64,000 nt of DNA from Coregonus clupeaformis (GCF_020615455.1 NC_059217.1:33977635-34041634), one strand, 5' to 3'. Shown: positions 1-11,199, counted from the stretch's first letter. Translations and numbers: made by a program. The notes: a model not told the origin generated them from the letters alone.

Positions 1-167
1 TCAAACCCCTTTTAAACATCATGGGTGGGTGGCACCAACATGGTTTAAATTAATCTAGGATTAGAGCTAATCTAGGTTTGTCCATCTAGATTTATAACTA
101 ATCAGAGATGTGTTGCACCGCTTAATTTTAAATCTGGATCAGTAAATCTATGATTAACCGTTTTTAA
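1..167. other. AT-rich non-coding flank, possibly the end of a Harbinger element
   Basis: No open reading frame or RNA gene is seen here. The stretch is AT-rich and contains short direct repeats such as AATCTAG. It lies just outside a decayed Harbinger-type unit, so it may be that element's terminal region, but I could not pair it with a matching inverted end. This assignment is inference. Confidence 0.3.
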
Positions 168-401
168 CCCTCCCGTTGTCCTAGGGTCAAAATGACCCGC
201 CACTGTGTTGAACCAACTTTATTTAATTTTTATATTTTTTGGATCATTTGTGAGAAGGAGGCAGTGATACTTTAGCAGTGATACTTTCTTTAAAGTCTCA
301 CTGCCTCCTTCTCACAAATGATCCCCAAAATATAAAAATTCAATAAAGTTGGTTCAACACAGTGGCGGGTCATTTTGACCCTAGGACAACGGGAGGGTTA
401 A
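164..401. mobile_element. Fold-back MITE with TTAA target duplication (piggyBac-like)
   Basis: The two halves are nearly perfect inverted complements. The left half starts CCCTCCCGTTGTCCTAGGG just after TTAA at 164-167. The right half ends with the complement just before TTAA at 398-401. The arms run about 100 bp each to a short centre near 270-290. A TTAA duplication with CCC-type ends is the hallmark of piggyBac-superfamily insertions, so this is most simply a non-autonomous piggyBac-like MITE. It has no coding capacity. The high arm identity suggests either a young insertion or arm homogenisation. Confidence 0.8.
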
Positions 402-719
402 ACTATGATTAGTGACGTGTTACACCAATATATGAGGTATTTCGTGAGTTGATACGTAGCTAGACTCCTGGACAAAAGAGGACACAAAGTTGCTGTTCCT
501 TGATAAAATAATAACTATGTAGAACTACTGCAACTCCATCATGAAAGGTCTCATGGGTTGGCTGATTGGAAATCAAATCCCTTATTTAGCAGCACTAGAC
601 AGAACTCATTCGTTAGCTACTGTAGCTAGATAGTTTATAAACCAAACGAGCTATCTTAAAATATAACTTATTATTGTCGTTATTTAGCCGCGTATTATTT
701 GTCCGCTAGCCACCTGATC
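402..719. other. Unassigned non-coding stretch
   Basis: This is AT-rich sequence with no ORF, RNA gene or tandem repeat that I can recognise. It lies between the TTAA-flanked MITE and the Myb/SANT-like pseudogene and may be part of the same decayed Harbinger unit. Confidence 0.3.
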
Positions 720-721
720 AT

Positions 722-1550
722 GGCACTACAAAGAAGTTCACATTTCTCCGTTAATGAAAAAAAACCCTTGTCGGGAGGAATTTAGTAACGAACTGGAGGA
801 TAAAAGAACAGACAACGCGACTGTCAGAAAGAAGGAAGACACCTGGGCCGTTTTACGCGACATATTTAATGGCTCGACATGGATTAAAGAGAAGAGGAAC
901 CCAAATCGGATGAAGGCTGCTGGAGAAACTTAAGAGCCAAAAAGGAGGCGGCGGGGGCTCTTTCAGACCGGAGGGGGGCCTCCATCCAGGGGAGTTGATC
1001 CTCTCTCCCAGAAGATATGCGAGATGATTCCCCAGCAGTTTGCCCCCCTCTCCTTAACCCCTATGATGACGACGGACAACTCGACCCACCAATATTTAGT
1101 AAGCATAAATAACTGGTAAATATAAATGACTATAATGCACGTTAAAACTAACGTTAACGCTACTTCACTACAATGTGACCGTTATCAGGATCATTACAGC
1201 ATGTTACATAACATCATCATTCATACCAAGGCTGGGCGTATCATAAGCCCCAATTCAACTGTTGTACGGAAATAGCCTACTAATGAGTTAATTTTCTGTC
1301 TCTCCTTTCCGTTAGTTGAGCTGACACCCTGTGTCATGGAGAAACAGCAGGGCCTGGATCTTGCACCAGCAGCAAAACACCAGACAGGCCAAGCAAACGC
1401 CCCAGAACTGACATGAACCAAGCTCATATTGATGTTTTGGAGCTGCAGAGAGAGAAATCTACTGCAGATTGATGTCCTGAATTTACAAAAAGAGCTACTG
1501 TAAATTCAGAAACAGAAACTCCTTCAGGGAAACAAATGCCCACTGTGTAA
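722..1550 (+). pseudogene. Decayed Myb/SANT-like DNA-binding protein of a Harbinger transposon
   Basis: Translation from about 790 gives a segment with KRTDNATVRKKEDTW followed by AVLRDIFN. After a frame change near 910 it reads GCWRNLRAKKEAAGALSD. This is the conserved pattern of the Myb/SANT-like domain found in accessory proteins of PIF/Harbinger transposons and in host genes derived from them. A plausible intron runs 1099-1315 (GTAAGC to TTAG). Beyond it is a stretch with coiled-coil character (AHIDVLELQREK), broken by stop codons. The reading frame is interrupted several times, so no intact protein is made. The Harbinger transposase remnant at 2015-2602 lies on the opposite strand, a convergent arrangement that suggests both came from one element. 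In the family the Myb-like protein binds the transposon ends and helps bring in the transposase. I infer that role here only by family. Confidence 0.5.
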
Positions 1551-1565
1551 AGAATGCTGATCTTT

Positions 1566-1877
1566 TGGTCTAAGGCACTGCATCGCAGTGCTAACTGTGC
1601 CACTAGAGATCCTGGTTCGAATCCAGGCTCTGTCGCAGCCGGCCGCGACCGGGAGACTCATGGGCGGCGCACAATTGGCCCAGCGTCGTCTAGGTTAGGG
1701 GAGGGAATGGCCGGCAGGGATGTAGCTCAGTTGATAGAGCATGGCGTTTGCAACGCCAGGGTTGTGGGTTCGATTCCCACGGGGGGCCAGTATAAAAAAA
1801 TAAAAAAAATGTAATCACTAACTGTAAGTCGCTCTGGATAAGAGCGTCTGCTAAATGACTAAAAATGTAAATGTAAA
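1566..1877 (+). mobile_element. Dimeric tRNA-derived SINE (Leu-like plus Ala-like halves)
   Basis: The first half has a box-B-like GGTTCGAATCC typical of a tRNA-Leu-derived head; its first bases, including box A, are missing compared with the copies at 39540 and 57611. The second half, from about 1718, reads as a tRNA-Ala-like body: GATGTAGCTCAGTTG as box A, an anticodon loop TTTGCAA (anticodon TGC), and GGTTCGATTCC as box B. The 3' tail GTAAGTCGCTCTGGATAAG then GCGTCTGCTAAATGA is the tail shared by many fish SINEs and their partner LINE. It has probably inserted between the two halves of the Harbinger fossil. It is a retroposon and not a functional tRNA gene. Confidence 0.85.
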
Positions 1878-2014
1878 ATATTTATTAAAACTATTATTTA
1901 TTAAAACAATTATTTATTAAAACAATGCTTTCCCAAGCAATGTGGTGTCCTCCAGTCTTGTATTCTGGTGCTTCCAGATCCACCCTGTATTGTATTGAGA
2001 ATAACAAAGTCTAA

Positions 2015-2602
2015 ATAATACATTTGAATACAGATAGCCTAATTAGGAATTGTACACGTGTTGCATGTTGCACCTGGCCATCTTCTGCATTATCCTCAGG
2101 AAGGTCCTCCTCAGGTAGCTCGTCTCCTTGGCTCTTGCCAAAGTTATACAGAACTACCACTGAAATAATGATTGTCAGTGTAGTGTCCATCTTCATGTGG
2201 AGCCCCTCCTTTAGGCACGGGAATCCTTTTTTCCACACTCCAAAAACTCTCTGAGACCTCTTGTCAGGATATGAGAGGTGGTGTATTCTCTCTCTCTCTG
2301 AGACCTCTTGTCAGGATATGAGAGGTGGTGTATTCTCTCTCTCTCTGAGACCTCTTGCTAGGATATGAGAGGTGGTGTATTCTCTCTATGAGACCTCTTG
2401 CTAGGATATGAGAGGTGGTGTATTCTCTCTCTCTCTGAGACCTCTTGTCAGGATATGAGAGGTGTTGTGTTCTCTCTCTTCAGGTGTCTGGGGGTTTAAA
2501 AGAGGAGTCATAAGGTACCCACGACAGGCATATCCATTGTCACCTAGTAGGTGGCCTTCATATGCCCCCCTTTCCAGCATTGCACACAGACGACTACTGG
2601 CA
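2015..2602 (-). pseudogene. PIF/Harbinger transposase C-terminal fragment, broken
   Basis: Read on the minus strand, the segment carries GHLLGDNGYACRGYLMTPLL then NPQTPEEREHN, which is the DDE-region signature of Harbinger/HARBI1-type transposases (LLGDxGY ... YLMTP). After an interrupting tandem repeat it resumes with KKGFPCLKEGL and an aliphatic segment ending VVLYNFGKSQGDELPEED, which matches the family's C-terminal part. The N-terminal half is missing because a Tc1 fragment abuts at about 2602. Transposases of this family cut and paste DNA with a 3-bp target preference. This copy cannot, because of truncation and the internal repeat expansion. The family assignment is from pattern recognition, with no database search. 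Confidence 0.7.
2255..2470. repeat. Short minisatellite inside the Harbinger transposase remnant
   Basis: About five copies of a unit of roughly 45-50 bp, each carrying GAGACCTCTTG and GGATATGAGAGGTG with a variable CT-rich run between them. Translated on the minus strand the unit gives the peptide around HILTRGLRE, which sits at the normal position in the transposase. The array is therefore a local tandem amplification of transposase codons. Confidence 0.75.
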
Positions 2603-3468
2603 GCTTCATTAAATAGTACCCGCAAAACACCAGTCTCAACGTCAACAGTGAAGAGGCGACTCCGGGATGCTGACCTTCTAGGCAGAGGTGCAAAGAAAAA
2701 GTCCAGTGTCTGTGTTCTTTTGCCCATCTTAATCTTTTCTTTATATTGGCCAGTCTGAGATATGGCTTTTTCTTTGCAACTCTGAAGGTCAGCATCCCGG
2801 AGTCGCCTCTTCACTGTTTCTCAAACTAGACACACTAATGTATTTGTCCTCATGCTCAGTTGTGCACCGGGGCTTCCCACTTCTCTTTCTATTCTGGTTA
2901 GAGCCAGTTTGCGCTGTTCTGGGAAGGGAGTAGTACACAGCGTTGTACGAGATCTTCAGTTTCTTGGCAATTTCTCGCATGGAATAGCCTTCATTTCTCA
3001 GAACAAGAATAGACTGACGAGTTTCAGAAGAAAGTTATTTGTTTCCGGCCATTTTGAGCCTGTAATCAAACCCACAATTGCTGATGCTCCAGATACTCAA
3101 CTAGTCTCAAGAAGGCCAGTTTTATTGCTTCTTTAATCAGCACAACAGTTTTCAGCTGTACTAACATAATTGCAAAAGGGTTTTCGAATGATCAATTAGC
3201 CTTTTAAAATGATAAACTTGGATTAGCAAACACAACGTGCCATTGAAACACAGGACTGATGGTTGCTGATAATGGGCCTCTGTACGCCTATGTAGATATT
3301 CCATTAAAAATCAGCCGTTTCCAGCTACAATAGCCATTTACAACATTAACAATGTCTACACTGTATTTCTGATCAATTTGATGTTATTCTAATGGACAAA
3401 AACATTGCTTTTCTTTCGAAAACAAGGACATTTCTAAGTGACCCCAAACTTTTGAACGATAGTGTATA
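2602..3468 (-). mobile_element. Rearranged Tc1-like element fragment
   Basis: On the minus strand, translation from about 3000 gives MREIAKKLKISYNAVYYSL, the helix-turn-helix part of a Tc1 transposase. Near 2700-2820 are TVKRRLRDADL and, in another frame, ANIKKRLRWAKEHRHWT, from the start of the catalytic domain. The terminal inverted repeat is at 3425-3468 (GTGACCCCAAACTTTTGAAC). The copy is internally scrambled: a segment of about 32 bp at 2645-2677 recurs in inverted orientation at 2785-2817. The far end is lost at the junction with Harbinger sequence. It cannot encode a transposase. Confidence 0.7.
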
Positions 3469-3487
3469 TATATCTATATATGGTATT

Positions 3488-4039
3488 TACACTGAGAGTA
3501 CAAAACATTAGGAACACCTGCTCTTTCCATGACAGACTGGCCAGGTGAATCCAGGTGAAAGATATGATCCCTTATTGATGTCACCTGTTAAATCCCCTTC
3601 AATCAGTGTAGATGAAGGGGAGGAGACAGGTTAAAGAAGGATTTTTAAGCCTTGAGACAATTGAGACATGGATTGTGGATGTGTGCCATTCAGAGGGTGA
3701 ATGGGCCAGACAAAATATTTAAGTGCGTTTGAACGGGGTATGGTAGTAGGTGCCAGGCACACCAGTTTGAGTGTGTCAAGAACTGCAACACTGCTGGGTT
3801 TTTCACGTTCAACAGTTTCCCGTGTGTATCAAGAATGGTCCACCACCCAAAGGACATCCAGCCAACTTGACGTAACTGTGGGTAGCATTGGAGTCAACAT
3901 GGGCCAGCATCCCTGTGGAATGCTTTCGACACCTTGTAGAGTCCATGCCCCGACGAATTGAGGCTGTTCTGAGGGGAAAAAGGGGGGGTGCAACTCAATA
4001 TTTGGAAGGTGTTCCTAATGTTTTGTACACTCAGTGTAA
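3488..4039 (+). mobile_element. Internally deleted Tc1-like element
   Basis: The ends are near-perfect inverted repeats: TACAAAACATTAGGAACACC near 3500 and GGTGTTCCTAATGTTTTGTA near 4010. The reading frame from 3701 encodes 86 residues that resemble the N-terminal helix-turn-helix of a Tc1 transposase (LSVSRTATLLGFSRSTVSRV). The catalytic part is deleted, so this is a non-autonomous derivative of about 550 bp. Confidence 0.8.
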
Positions 4040-4257
4040 ATATGTAGCCTATATGCCTGTATTTTAGTGCTCCAAGCTGTTTATCAGGAGTTAGGGACAC
4101 GTTTCTAACCATATCACATAACAATCATTGAACTCTGAATAGTCTCATCTCTGTGCTGGTGATCCTCAATGAAGAGAGAGGGCATTAGAACTAGCACCCA
4201 AAGAGCAACCCTATAAGGAGATTAGGAAGGGTTAATATTTTCCATGGCCATGCAAAG
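4040..4257. other. Unique-looking spacer, nothing recognised
   Basis: No repeat, RNA gene or supported coding region is seen between the Tc1 derivative and the minisatellite that follows. Confidence 0.4.
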
Positions 4258-6632
4258 GAATGCACAGGATGACAGAGGACACAGACTACAGTATGATGAC
4301 AGACTACTGTATGATGACAGAGGACATAGACTACAGGATGATGACAGACTACAGTATGATGACAGAGGACATAGACTACTGTATGATGACAGAGGACATA
4401 GACTACAGGATGATGACAGAGGACATAGGCTACTGTATGATGACAGAGGACAGAGGACATAGACTAAAGTATGATGACAGAGGACATAGACTACAGTATG
4501 ATGACAGACTACAGTATGATGACAGAGGACATAGACTACTGTATGATGACAGAAGACATAGACTACAGTATGATGACAGAGGACATAGACTACTGTATGA
4601 TGACAGAAGACATAGACTACTGTATGATGACAGAGGACAGAGGACATAGACTACAGTATGATGACAGAGGATATAGGCTACAGGATGATGACAGAGGACA
4701 TAGACTACTGTATGATGACAGATGACATAGGCTACTGTATGATGACAGAGGACATAGACTACAGTATGATGACAGAGGATATAGACTACAGTATGATGAC
4801 AGAATACATAGACTACTGTATGATGACATAGACTACTGTATGATGACAGAGGGCATAGGCTACAGTATGATGACAGAGGGCATAGACTACTGTATGATGA
4901 CAGAATACATAGACTACTGTATGATGACATAGATTACAGTATGATGACAGAGGACATAAACTACTGTATGATGACAGAAGACATAGACTACTGTATGATG
5001 ACATATACTACAGTATGATGACAGAGGACAGAGACTACAGTATGATGACAGAGGACATAGACTACAGTATGATGACAGAGGATATAGACTACAGTATGAT
5101 GACAGAATACATAGACTACTGTATGATGACATAGACTACTGTATGATGACAGAGGGCATAGACTACTGTATGATGACAGAAGACATATACTACTGTATGA
5201 TGACATAGATTACAGTATGATGACAGAGGACATAAACTAATGTATGATGACAGAGGACATAGACTACTGTATGATGACAGAGGACATAGACTACAATATG
5301 ATGACAGAGGACATAGACTACAGTATGATAACAGAGGATATAGACTACAGTATGATGACAGAATACATAGACTACTGTATGATGACATAGACTACTGTAT
5401 GATGACAGAGGATATAGACTACAGTATGATGACAGAGGACAGAGGATATAGACTACAGTATGATGACAGAGGACATAGACTACAGTATGATGACAGAGGA
5501 TATAGACTACAGTATGATGACAGAATACATAGACTACTGTATGATGACATAGACTACAGTATGATGACAGAGGACATAGACTACAGGATGATGACAGAAG
5601 GCATAGGCTACAGGATGATGACAGAGGGCATAGACTACTTACTGTATGATGACAGAGGACATAGACTACTGTATGATGACAGAGGGCATAGGCTACTGTA
5701 TGATGACAGAGGACATAGACTACTGTATGATGACAGAGGACATAGACTACTGTATGATGACAGAGGACATAGGCTACAGGATGATGACAGAGGGCATAGG
5801 CTACAGGATGATGACAGAGGACATAGGCTACAGGATGATGACAGAGGACATAGGCTACAGGATGATGACAGAGGACATAGACTACAGGATGATGACAGAG
5901 GACATAGACTACTGTATGATGACAGAGGGCATAGACTACAGGATGATGACAGAGGACATAGGCTACAGGATGATGACAGAGGACATAGACTACAGGATGA
6001 TGACAGAGGACATAGGCTACAGGATGATGACAGAGGACATAGACTACTGTATGATGACAGAGGGCATAGACTACAGGATGATGACAGAGGACATAGGCTA
6101 CAGGATGATGACAGACTACAGTATGAAGACAGAGGACATAGGCTACAGGATGATGACAGAGGACATAGGCTACAGGATGATGACAGAGGACATAGACTAC
6201 TGTATGATGACAGAGGGCATAGACTACAGGGTGATGACAGAGGGCATAGGCTACTGTATGATGACAGACTACAGTATGAAGACAGAGGACATAGGCTACA
6301 GGATGATGACAGAGGACATAGGCTACAGGATGATGACAGAGGACATAGGCTACAGGATGATGACAGAGGACATAGACTACTGTATGATGACAGAGGACAT
6401 AGACTACTGTATGATGACAGAGGGCATAGGCTACAGGATGATGACAGAGGGCATAGACTACTGTATGATGACAGAGGACATAGACTACTGTATGATGACA
6501 GAGGACATAGGCTACAGGATGATGACAGAGGGCATAGGCTACAGGATGATGACAGAGGACATAGGCTACAGGATGATGACAGAGGACATAGGCTACAGGA
6601 TGATGACAGAGGACATAGGTTACAGGATGGCA
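4258..6632. repeat. 27-bp minisatellite, about 85-90 units
   Basis: The unit has GATGACAGAGGACATAGACT followed by ACAGTAT or ACTGTAT. Shortened 18-bp units (GATGACAGACTACAGTAT) are scattered through the array. Variants with GAATACATAGAC cluster in the first half and variants with CATAGGCTACAGGATGA in the second half, which points to local homogenisation. Because 27 and 18 are multiples of three, long open frames appear on both strands (about 480-490 codons). They encode only the repeated unit and show no sign of being genes. Confidence 0.95.
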
Positions 6633-6774
6633 CTGCATGCAATTGCGAGCTCTATGTGGAAATGAATAAAACAACTATATGTTAACAGGCTACAGAATGA
6701 TAAAGCCCAGGGCTGCTTCATCCTGCTGGGTGACATGACATTACAAGAACTCCACATGATGACTTTAACCGTTT

Positions 6775-7502
6775 TAATGGAAATAATTAGCCTAACCCTA
6801 AATGGAAAGAATTAGCCTAACCCTAAATGGAAATAATTAGCCTAACCCTAAATGGAAATAATTAGCCTAACCCTAAATGGAAATAATTAGCCTAACCCTA
6901 AATGGAAATAATTAGCCTAACCCTAAATGGAAATAATTAGCCTAACCCTAAATGGAAATAATTAGCCTAACCCTAAATGGAAATAATTAGCCTAACCCTA
7001 AATGGAAAGAATTAGCCTAACCCTAAATGGAAAGAATTAGCCTAACCCTAAATGGAAAGAATTAGCCTAACCCTAAATGGAAAGAATTAGCCTAACCCTA
7101 AATGGAAATAATTAGCCTAACCCTAAATGGAAAGAATTAGCCTAACCCTAAATGGAAAGAATTAGCCTAACCCTAAATGGAAAGAATTAGCCTAACCCTA
7201 AATGGAAAGAATTAGCCTAACCCTAAATGGAAAGAATTAGCCTAACCCTAAATGGAAATAATTAGCCTAACCCTAAATGGAAATAATTAGCCTAACCCTA
7301 AATGGAAATAATTAGCCTAACCCTAAATGGAAATAATTAGCCTAACCCTAAATGGAAAGAATTAGCCTAACCCTAAATGGAAAGAATTAGCCTAACCCTA
7401 AATGGAAAGAATTAGCCTAACCCTAAATGGAAAGAATTAGCCTAACCCTAAATGGAAATAATTAGCCTAACCCTAAATGGAAATAATTAGCCTTACCATA
7501 AA
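6775..7502. repeat. 24-bp minisatellite, about 30 units, with a telomere-like core
   Basis: Each unit consists of AATGGAAATAATTAG (or AATGGAAAGAATTAG) followed by CCTAACCCT. Across the unit join it reads CCTAACCCTAA, eleven bases identical to the vertebrate telomere repeat. The two unit versions (AATA or AAGA) come in runs. The array lies about 390 bp upstream of sema7a exon A. Confidence 0.95.
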
Positions 7503-7893
7503 TGGAAAGAAATTACTGCATAAAGTCTGCATGATGACTTCAATAGTATGTGCATGAAATGAATAACATGCTACTTGACACTAGAATGACACTAGAATGA
7601 CACTCATGATGACTTCCATCATCTGTGTGAGAAATGAATAGTGCCACACTGACTTAGAAACAGTTTGCAGTTGTCTGTGGAATGCTCAACCTACGGTCGT
7701 CTAATGTATAATCACAAATATTATCAAAGAAGTTCTGTTCTTTTCTTCATTCTTGCTTTGTCCCCATTTGCTTTCTGTAGCCTTGTACTGTACCCAGAGA
7801 AATAGCATTAGTAATTGTAAATAACAGCTAATACAGTGCTTTCTTTCTAATGACTGTGACACCATAAATCCTCTGTTCTCTTCCTCCCTCCAG

Positions 7894-8033
7894 ACAGGAA
7901 TGATGACAGGCTGGAGTATAACGTTCATCAGAACCACACAGTCTTCTTCCGCCCAGAAGACAGTGATGAGCTCTACGTTGGAGGGACAGACTTTGTCTTT
8001 CAGATTGATGTGGAGTGCAGTCGAATCATAGAG
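7894..8033 (+). CDS. sema7a: sema7a exon A (start of Sema domain)
   Basis: The acceptor is CCTCCCTCCAG. Two bases complete a codon, then 46 codons follow, including YNVHQNHTVFFRPEDSDELY and VGGTDFVFQIDVE. This aligns by eye with the human SEMA7A region that reads HTVLFHEP and VWVGGRGKVYLFD, the first beta-propeller blade. An N-glycosylation sequon (NHT) is present. The donor is GAG/GTTGGT, a weak match. I chose it because it keeps frame with the next exon, while the alternative GT six bases on would break the frame. The upstream exon must end in phase 1 and was not found. Confidence 0.88.
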
Positions 8034-9092
8034 GTTGGTATTCGCAGTCACTGTTCCCTTTCCTTCCTTCCTAAGATCACAATGATCTGTTTTGATCATA
8101 GACAAATAGAAAATCCCATTTCACTAGTTATTTTGCTTCTTGTGATGATCATTTTCTATGCAGTGCCCTTGTAATGATTATTCGTATCATACAGTATGTT
8201 GAATGCCATATTCCCCTTTCTAGAAAATGTTACTTGTTTGTTGGGTTAGTCTCACAGGGCTATTTTGTAACAAATGTGTAACTGTTTGTAACAAATGACT
8301 GTCTGGCCCTTTTGAGATATATAGTAGGCATTGTGTTTGCTACAAAGGCCAGACATTCAAGTATAACGCCAATGCCAGCGCAGGCTACATATCAAGTTAG
8401 ACATCTCAAAGCTATTAGCCAAAGTGCGTTGGCATTTGGACAATAGGAATGTCAGCCTCACTGTCAGCACCTGCTGATTTTAACGATTCAGTGGATAAAA
8501 GACAGAACAGTCAACTCAACATGAACAAACAATCAAGTTGACGATATCCAGACTGGAACAAGCTAATGTATGCTATTACACAGAACGCTGTCAGGATACG
8601 CCTATCATCCAATAGAAACAGTCGTTCGGATAGGTAGGTTTCAGTTTCAATCAAATTTCACTCGTGCGTTTTATTAAGCCCTTTTTACATCAGCAGTTGT
8701 CACAAAGTGCTTTACAGAAACCCACACTACAACCCCAAAGAGCTAGCAATGCAGAGGAAGAAGCACATTTAGTTATATTAACAATGGTATGAGGAATGTT
8801 TCCATTCAAGCTGAAAATACTGTGTGTTTGGTGGTATTTAGGGGATAAATGCTGCTATGTCAAATATTTACGCTGGTGCCAGAGTTAGTTCTTAGAATCT
8901 GGATACTGATATGAAAGCCATGCGTTCATCTTGAGTTAAGCAATAACCTGGACGATGGAAAAAGATATGTTGGTTTGCAGTGTGGAAACCTCCTGATTCA
9001 GCCAAGGCCGTAAACAGCTCCGAGGCAGGGAAGGTAAAACTGGGGATTGTTGTTGACTGACTGTTTTCTCCATCATGTATTTTCTTCTGCAG
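8034..9092. other. sema7a intron with a fragment of an interspersed repeat
   Basis: Mostly unassigned sequence. About 8645-8760 (TTTTTACATCAGCAGTTGTC, AAGTGCTTTACAGAAACCC) resembles the beginning of the interspersed element seen more fully at 18345, so it is a decayed copy of that family. No other coding sequence is seen. Confidence 0.5.
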
Positions 9093-9134
9093 TTGTTCCC
9101 ACTCAGCACGACAGGTGGACAGACGTGTGGAGAG
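9093..9134 (+). CDS. sema7a: sema7a exon B (42-bp micro-exon)
   Basis: The acceptor is TTCTTCTGCAG and the donor GAG/GTGAGT. Fourteen in-frame codons read LFPLSTTGGQTCGE. They join exon A (ending IIE) to exon C (starting GPCENVI) in phase 0 and place a cysteine where semaphorins have one (human GSCLDKRDCENYI). The exon is short but conserved in position, and the splice sites are good. Confidence 0.88.
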
Positions 9135-9149
9135 GTGAGTGAGTCCGTA

Positions 9150-9990
9150 TGCAGCGCCTTCAGAAAGTATTCACACCTCTTGACTTATTCCACATTTTGA
9201 TTGTTACAGCCTGAATTCAAAATGGATGAACTATAAAAATGTTCTCACCCATAAACACACAATACCCCATAATGACAAAGTCAAAACATGTTTTTAGAAA
9301 TTTTTGCAAAGTTATTGAAAATGAAATACAGAAATATCTCATTTTCATAAGTATTCACACCCCTGAGTCAATACTTTGGAGAAGCACCTTTGGCAGCGAT
9401 TACAGCTGTGAGTCTTTCTGGGTAAGTCTCTAAGAGCTTTGCACACCTGGATTGTTCAATATTTGCCCATTTATTCTTTTCAAAATTCTTCAACCTCTGT
9501 CAAATTGGTTGTTGATCATTGCTAGACAACCATTTTCAGGTCTTGCCATAGATTCTAAAGTAGATTTAAGTCAAAACTGTAACTCGGCCACTCAGGAACA
9601 TTCAATGTCGTCTTGGTAGCAACTCCAGTGTAGATTTGGCCTTGTGTTTTAGGTTATTGTCCTGCTGAAAGGTGAATTCATCTCCCAGTGTCTGGTGGAA
9701 AGCAAACTGAACCAGGTTTTCCTCTAGGATGTTGCCTGTGCTTAGCTCCATTCCGTTAATTTTTTTATCCTGAAAAACTCCCCTGTTTTTAACGATTACA
9801 AGCATACCCATAACATGATGCAGCCACCACCATGCTTGAAAATATGGAGAGAGAGGTACTCAGTAATGTGTTGTATGGATTTGCCCCAAACATAACACTT
9901 TGTATTTGGGACAAAAAAGTTAATTGCTTTGCCAAATTTTTTTGCAGTATAACTTTAGTGCCTTGTTGCAAACCGGATGCATGTTTTGGA
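9150..9990 (-). mobile_element. Decayed Tc1-like element in a sema7a intron
   Basis: It begins at the terminal repeat GCCTTCAGAAAGTATTCACA, just after the exon B donor. The motif ATGATGCAGCCACCACCATG near 9815 is the complement of the Tc1 GGTGGTGGCAGCATCATG catalytic-domain signature, so the transposase reads on the minus strand. The reading frame is broken and the far terminal repeat was not found, so the end coordinate is approximate. Confidence 0.65.
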
Positions 9991-10685
9991 ATATTTTTCT
10001 GTATAAACTGACAGGTTATAATCAGCAATATAAATGGTATATAAAACTGTATTAACTGACAGGTTATAATCAACAATTTTAAATTGTATATAAAACAATA
10101 CTAACTGACAGGTTTATATTGAAAGTTGACAACACCCTGATTCATATTAGCGTCTACTAGGAATATTTAGAGACTTCCTCAGTGCCAGCGGATCAGCGCT
10201 AAGCATAGCAGATACACACAACTCATTTTAATCAGACTGAGAATAGATATGGTTCCGTTTCCCCCGGCTGTCTGAATAATATTCAACCTTTTGATTTAAT
10301 TTACCCTTCAACCTTACTAAGCCCTGTACCTGAGTGCAAAGTGTGACGGTGCAATGCACCTGACTTTTGTGTATTTCATATGCTAATGTTTCAATTGTAT
10401 CTGTCCTTACTAATATGATTGATTGATTGATTTTATTATAATGTCATGCATCTTCATGATGCCCAGCCCACATGGGCTTATAAGACACTATATGATTAGT
10501 AATCAAATAAAATGATCATACTTAAATATTCACCTACCTACCTACCTAGCTACCCACCTACATACCACGAACATAGACATTTGCATTTCTACTGAAATGA
10601 AAACAATTGAAACACAAAAACCAAAACCTTTCAGTTATACAACTTATATAGTCGCGTATTCTATGGAAATAACATGTGCAACCAG
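9990..10685. other. Intron sequence, nothing firm recognised
   Basis: AT-rich intronic DNA. A motif CTGACAGGTTATAATCA occurs twice, near 10008 and 10057, with a related third copy near 10106. There is a short GATT run near 10420 and a CTAC run near 10535. No gene or classified transposon is seen. Confidence 0.4.
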
Positions 10686-10686
10686 G

Positions 10687-10996
10687 ACATTCAAGTCTTT
10701 CTCCATCACTACTCCAGAACAGTTCTGGTTTCTGTTTCTGCATCACTACTCCAGAACAGTTCTGGTTTCTGGTTCTCCATCACTACTCCAGAACAGTTCT
10801 GGTTTCTGGTTCTCCATCACTACTCCAGAACAGTTCTGGTTTCTGGTTCTCCATCACTACTCCAGAACAGTTCTGGTTTCTGGTTCTCCATCACTACTCC
10901 AGAACAGTTCTGGTTTCTGGTTCTCCATCACTACTCCAGAACAGTTCTGGTTTCTGGTTCTGCATCACTACTCCAGAACAGTTCTGGTGTCTGTTG
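10687..10996. repeat. 37-bp minisatellite, about 8 units
   Basis: The unit contains CATCACTACTCCAGAACAG followed by TTCTGGTTTCTGGTTCTC. Since 37 is not a multiple of three, all three plus-strand frames stay open across it, which explains the apparent ORFs. It is intronic between exons B and C. Confidence 0.92.
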
Positions 10997-11199
10997 TTGC
11001 ATTTTTTCAAACAAGGTTTCTCTTCAATCATCATATAGACGACAGTAAAGTTCATTCTCTATGTCCCCTAAATAAAAAGTGAACTTCATTCTCTATGTCC
11101 CCTAAATAAAAAGTGAACTTCATTCATTCTCTGCTGAATTTGATAAACAACTAAATAGACAGCTGGCTTACTGCATGTGCTGAACTCCTGTAACTACTG

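Noticed and set aside
722..1100. Candidate first coding exon of sema7a
   Set aside because: The translated stretch matches a Myb/SANT-like Harbinger accessory protein instead, and no signal peptide ending in phase 1 was found.
1718..1790. tRNA-Ala gene (and similar hits near 39710, 40195 and 57770)
   Set aside because: Each is the second half of a dimeric SINE with a Leu-like head and a SINE tail. The acceptor stems are imperfect and the copies are dispersed, so these are retroposons.
4258..6632. CRISPR-like array
   Set aside because: Units are contiguous head to tail without unique spacers, and the sequence is vertebrate. The same applies to all other arrays here.
4222..6685. Long open frames on both strands (up to about 494 codons) across the 27-bp array
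   Set aside because: The unit length is a multiple of three, so any stop-free unit gives long frames on several strands. The products are pure repeats with no start context, splice sites or homology.
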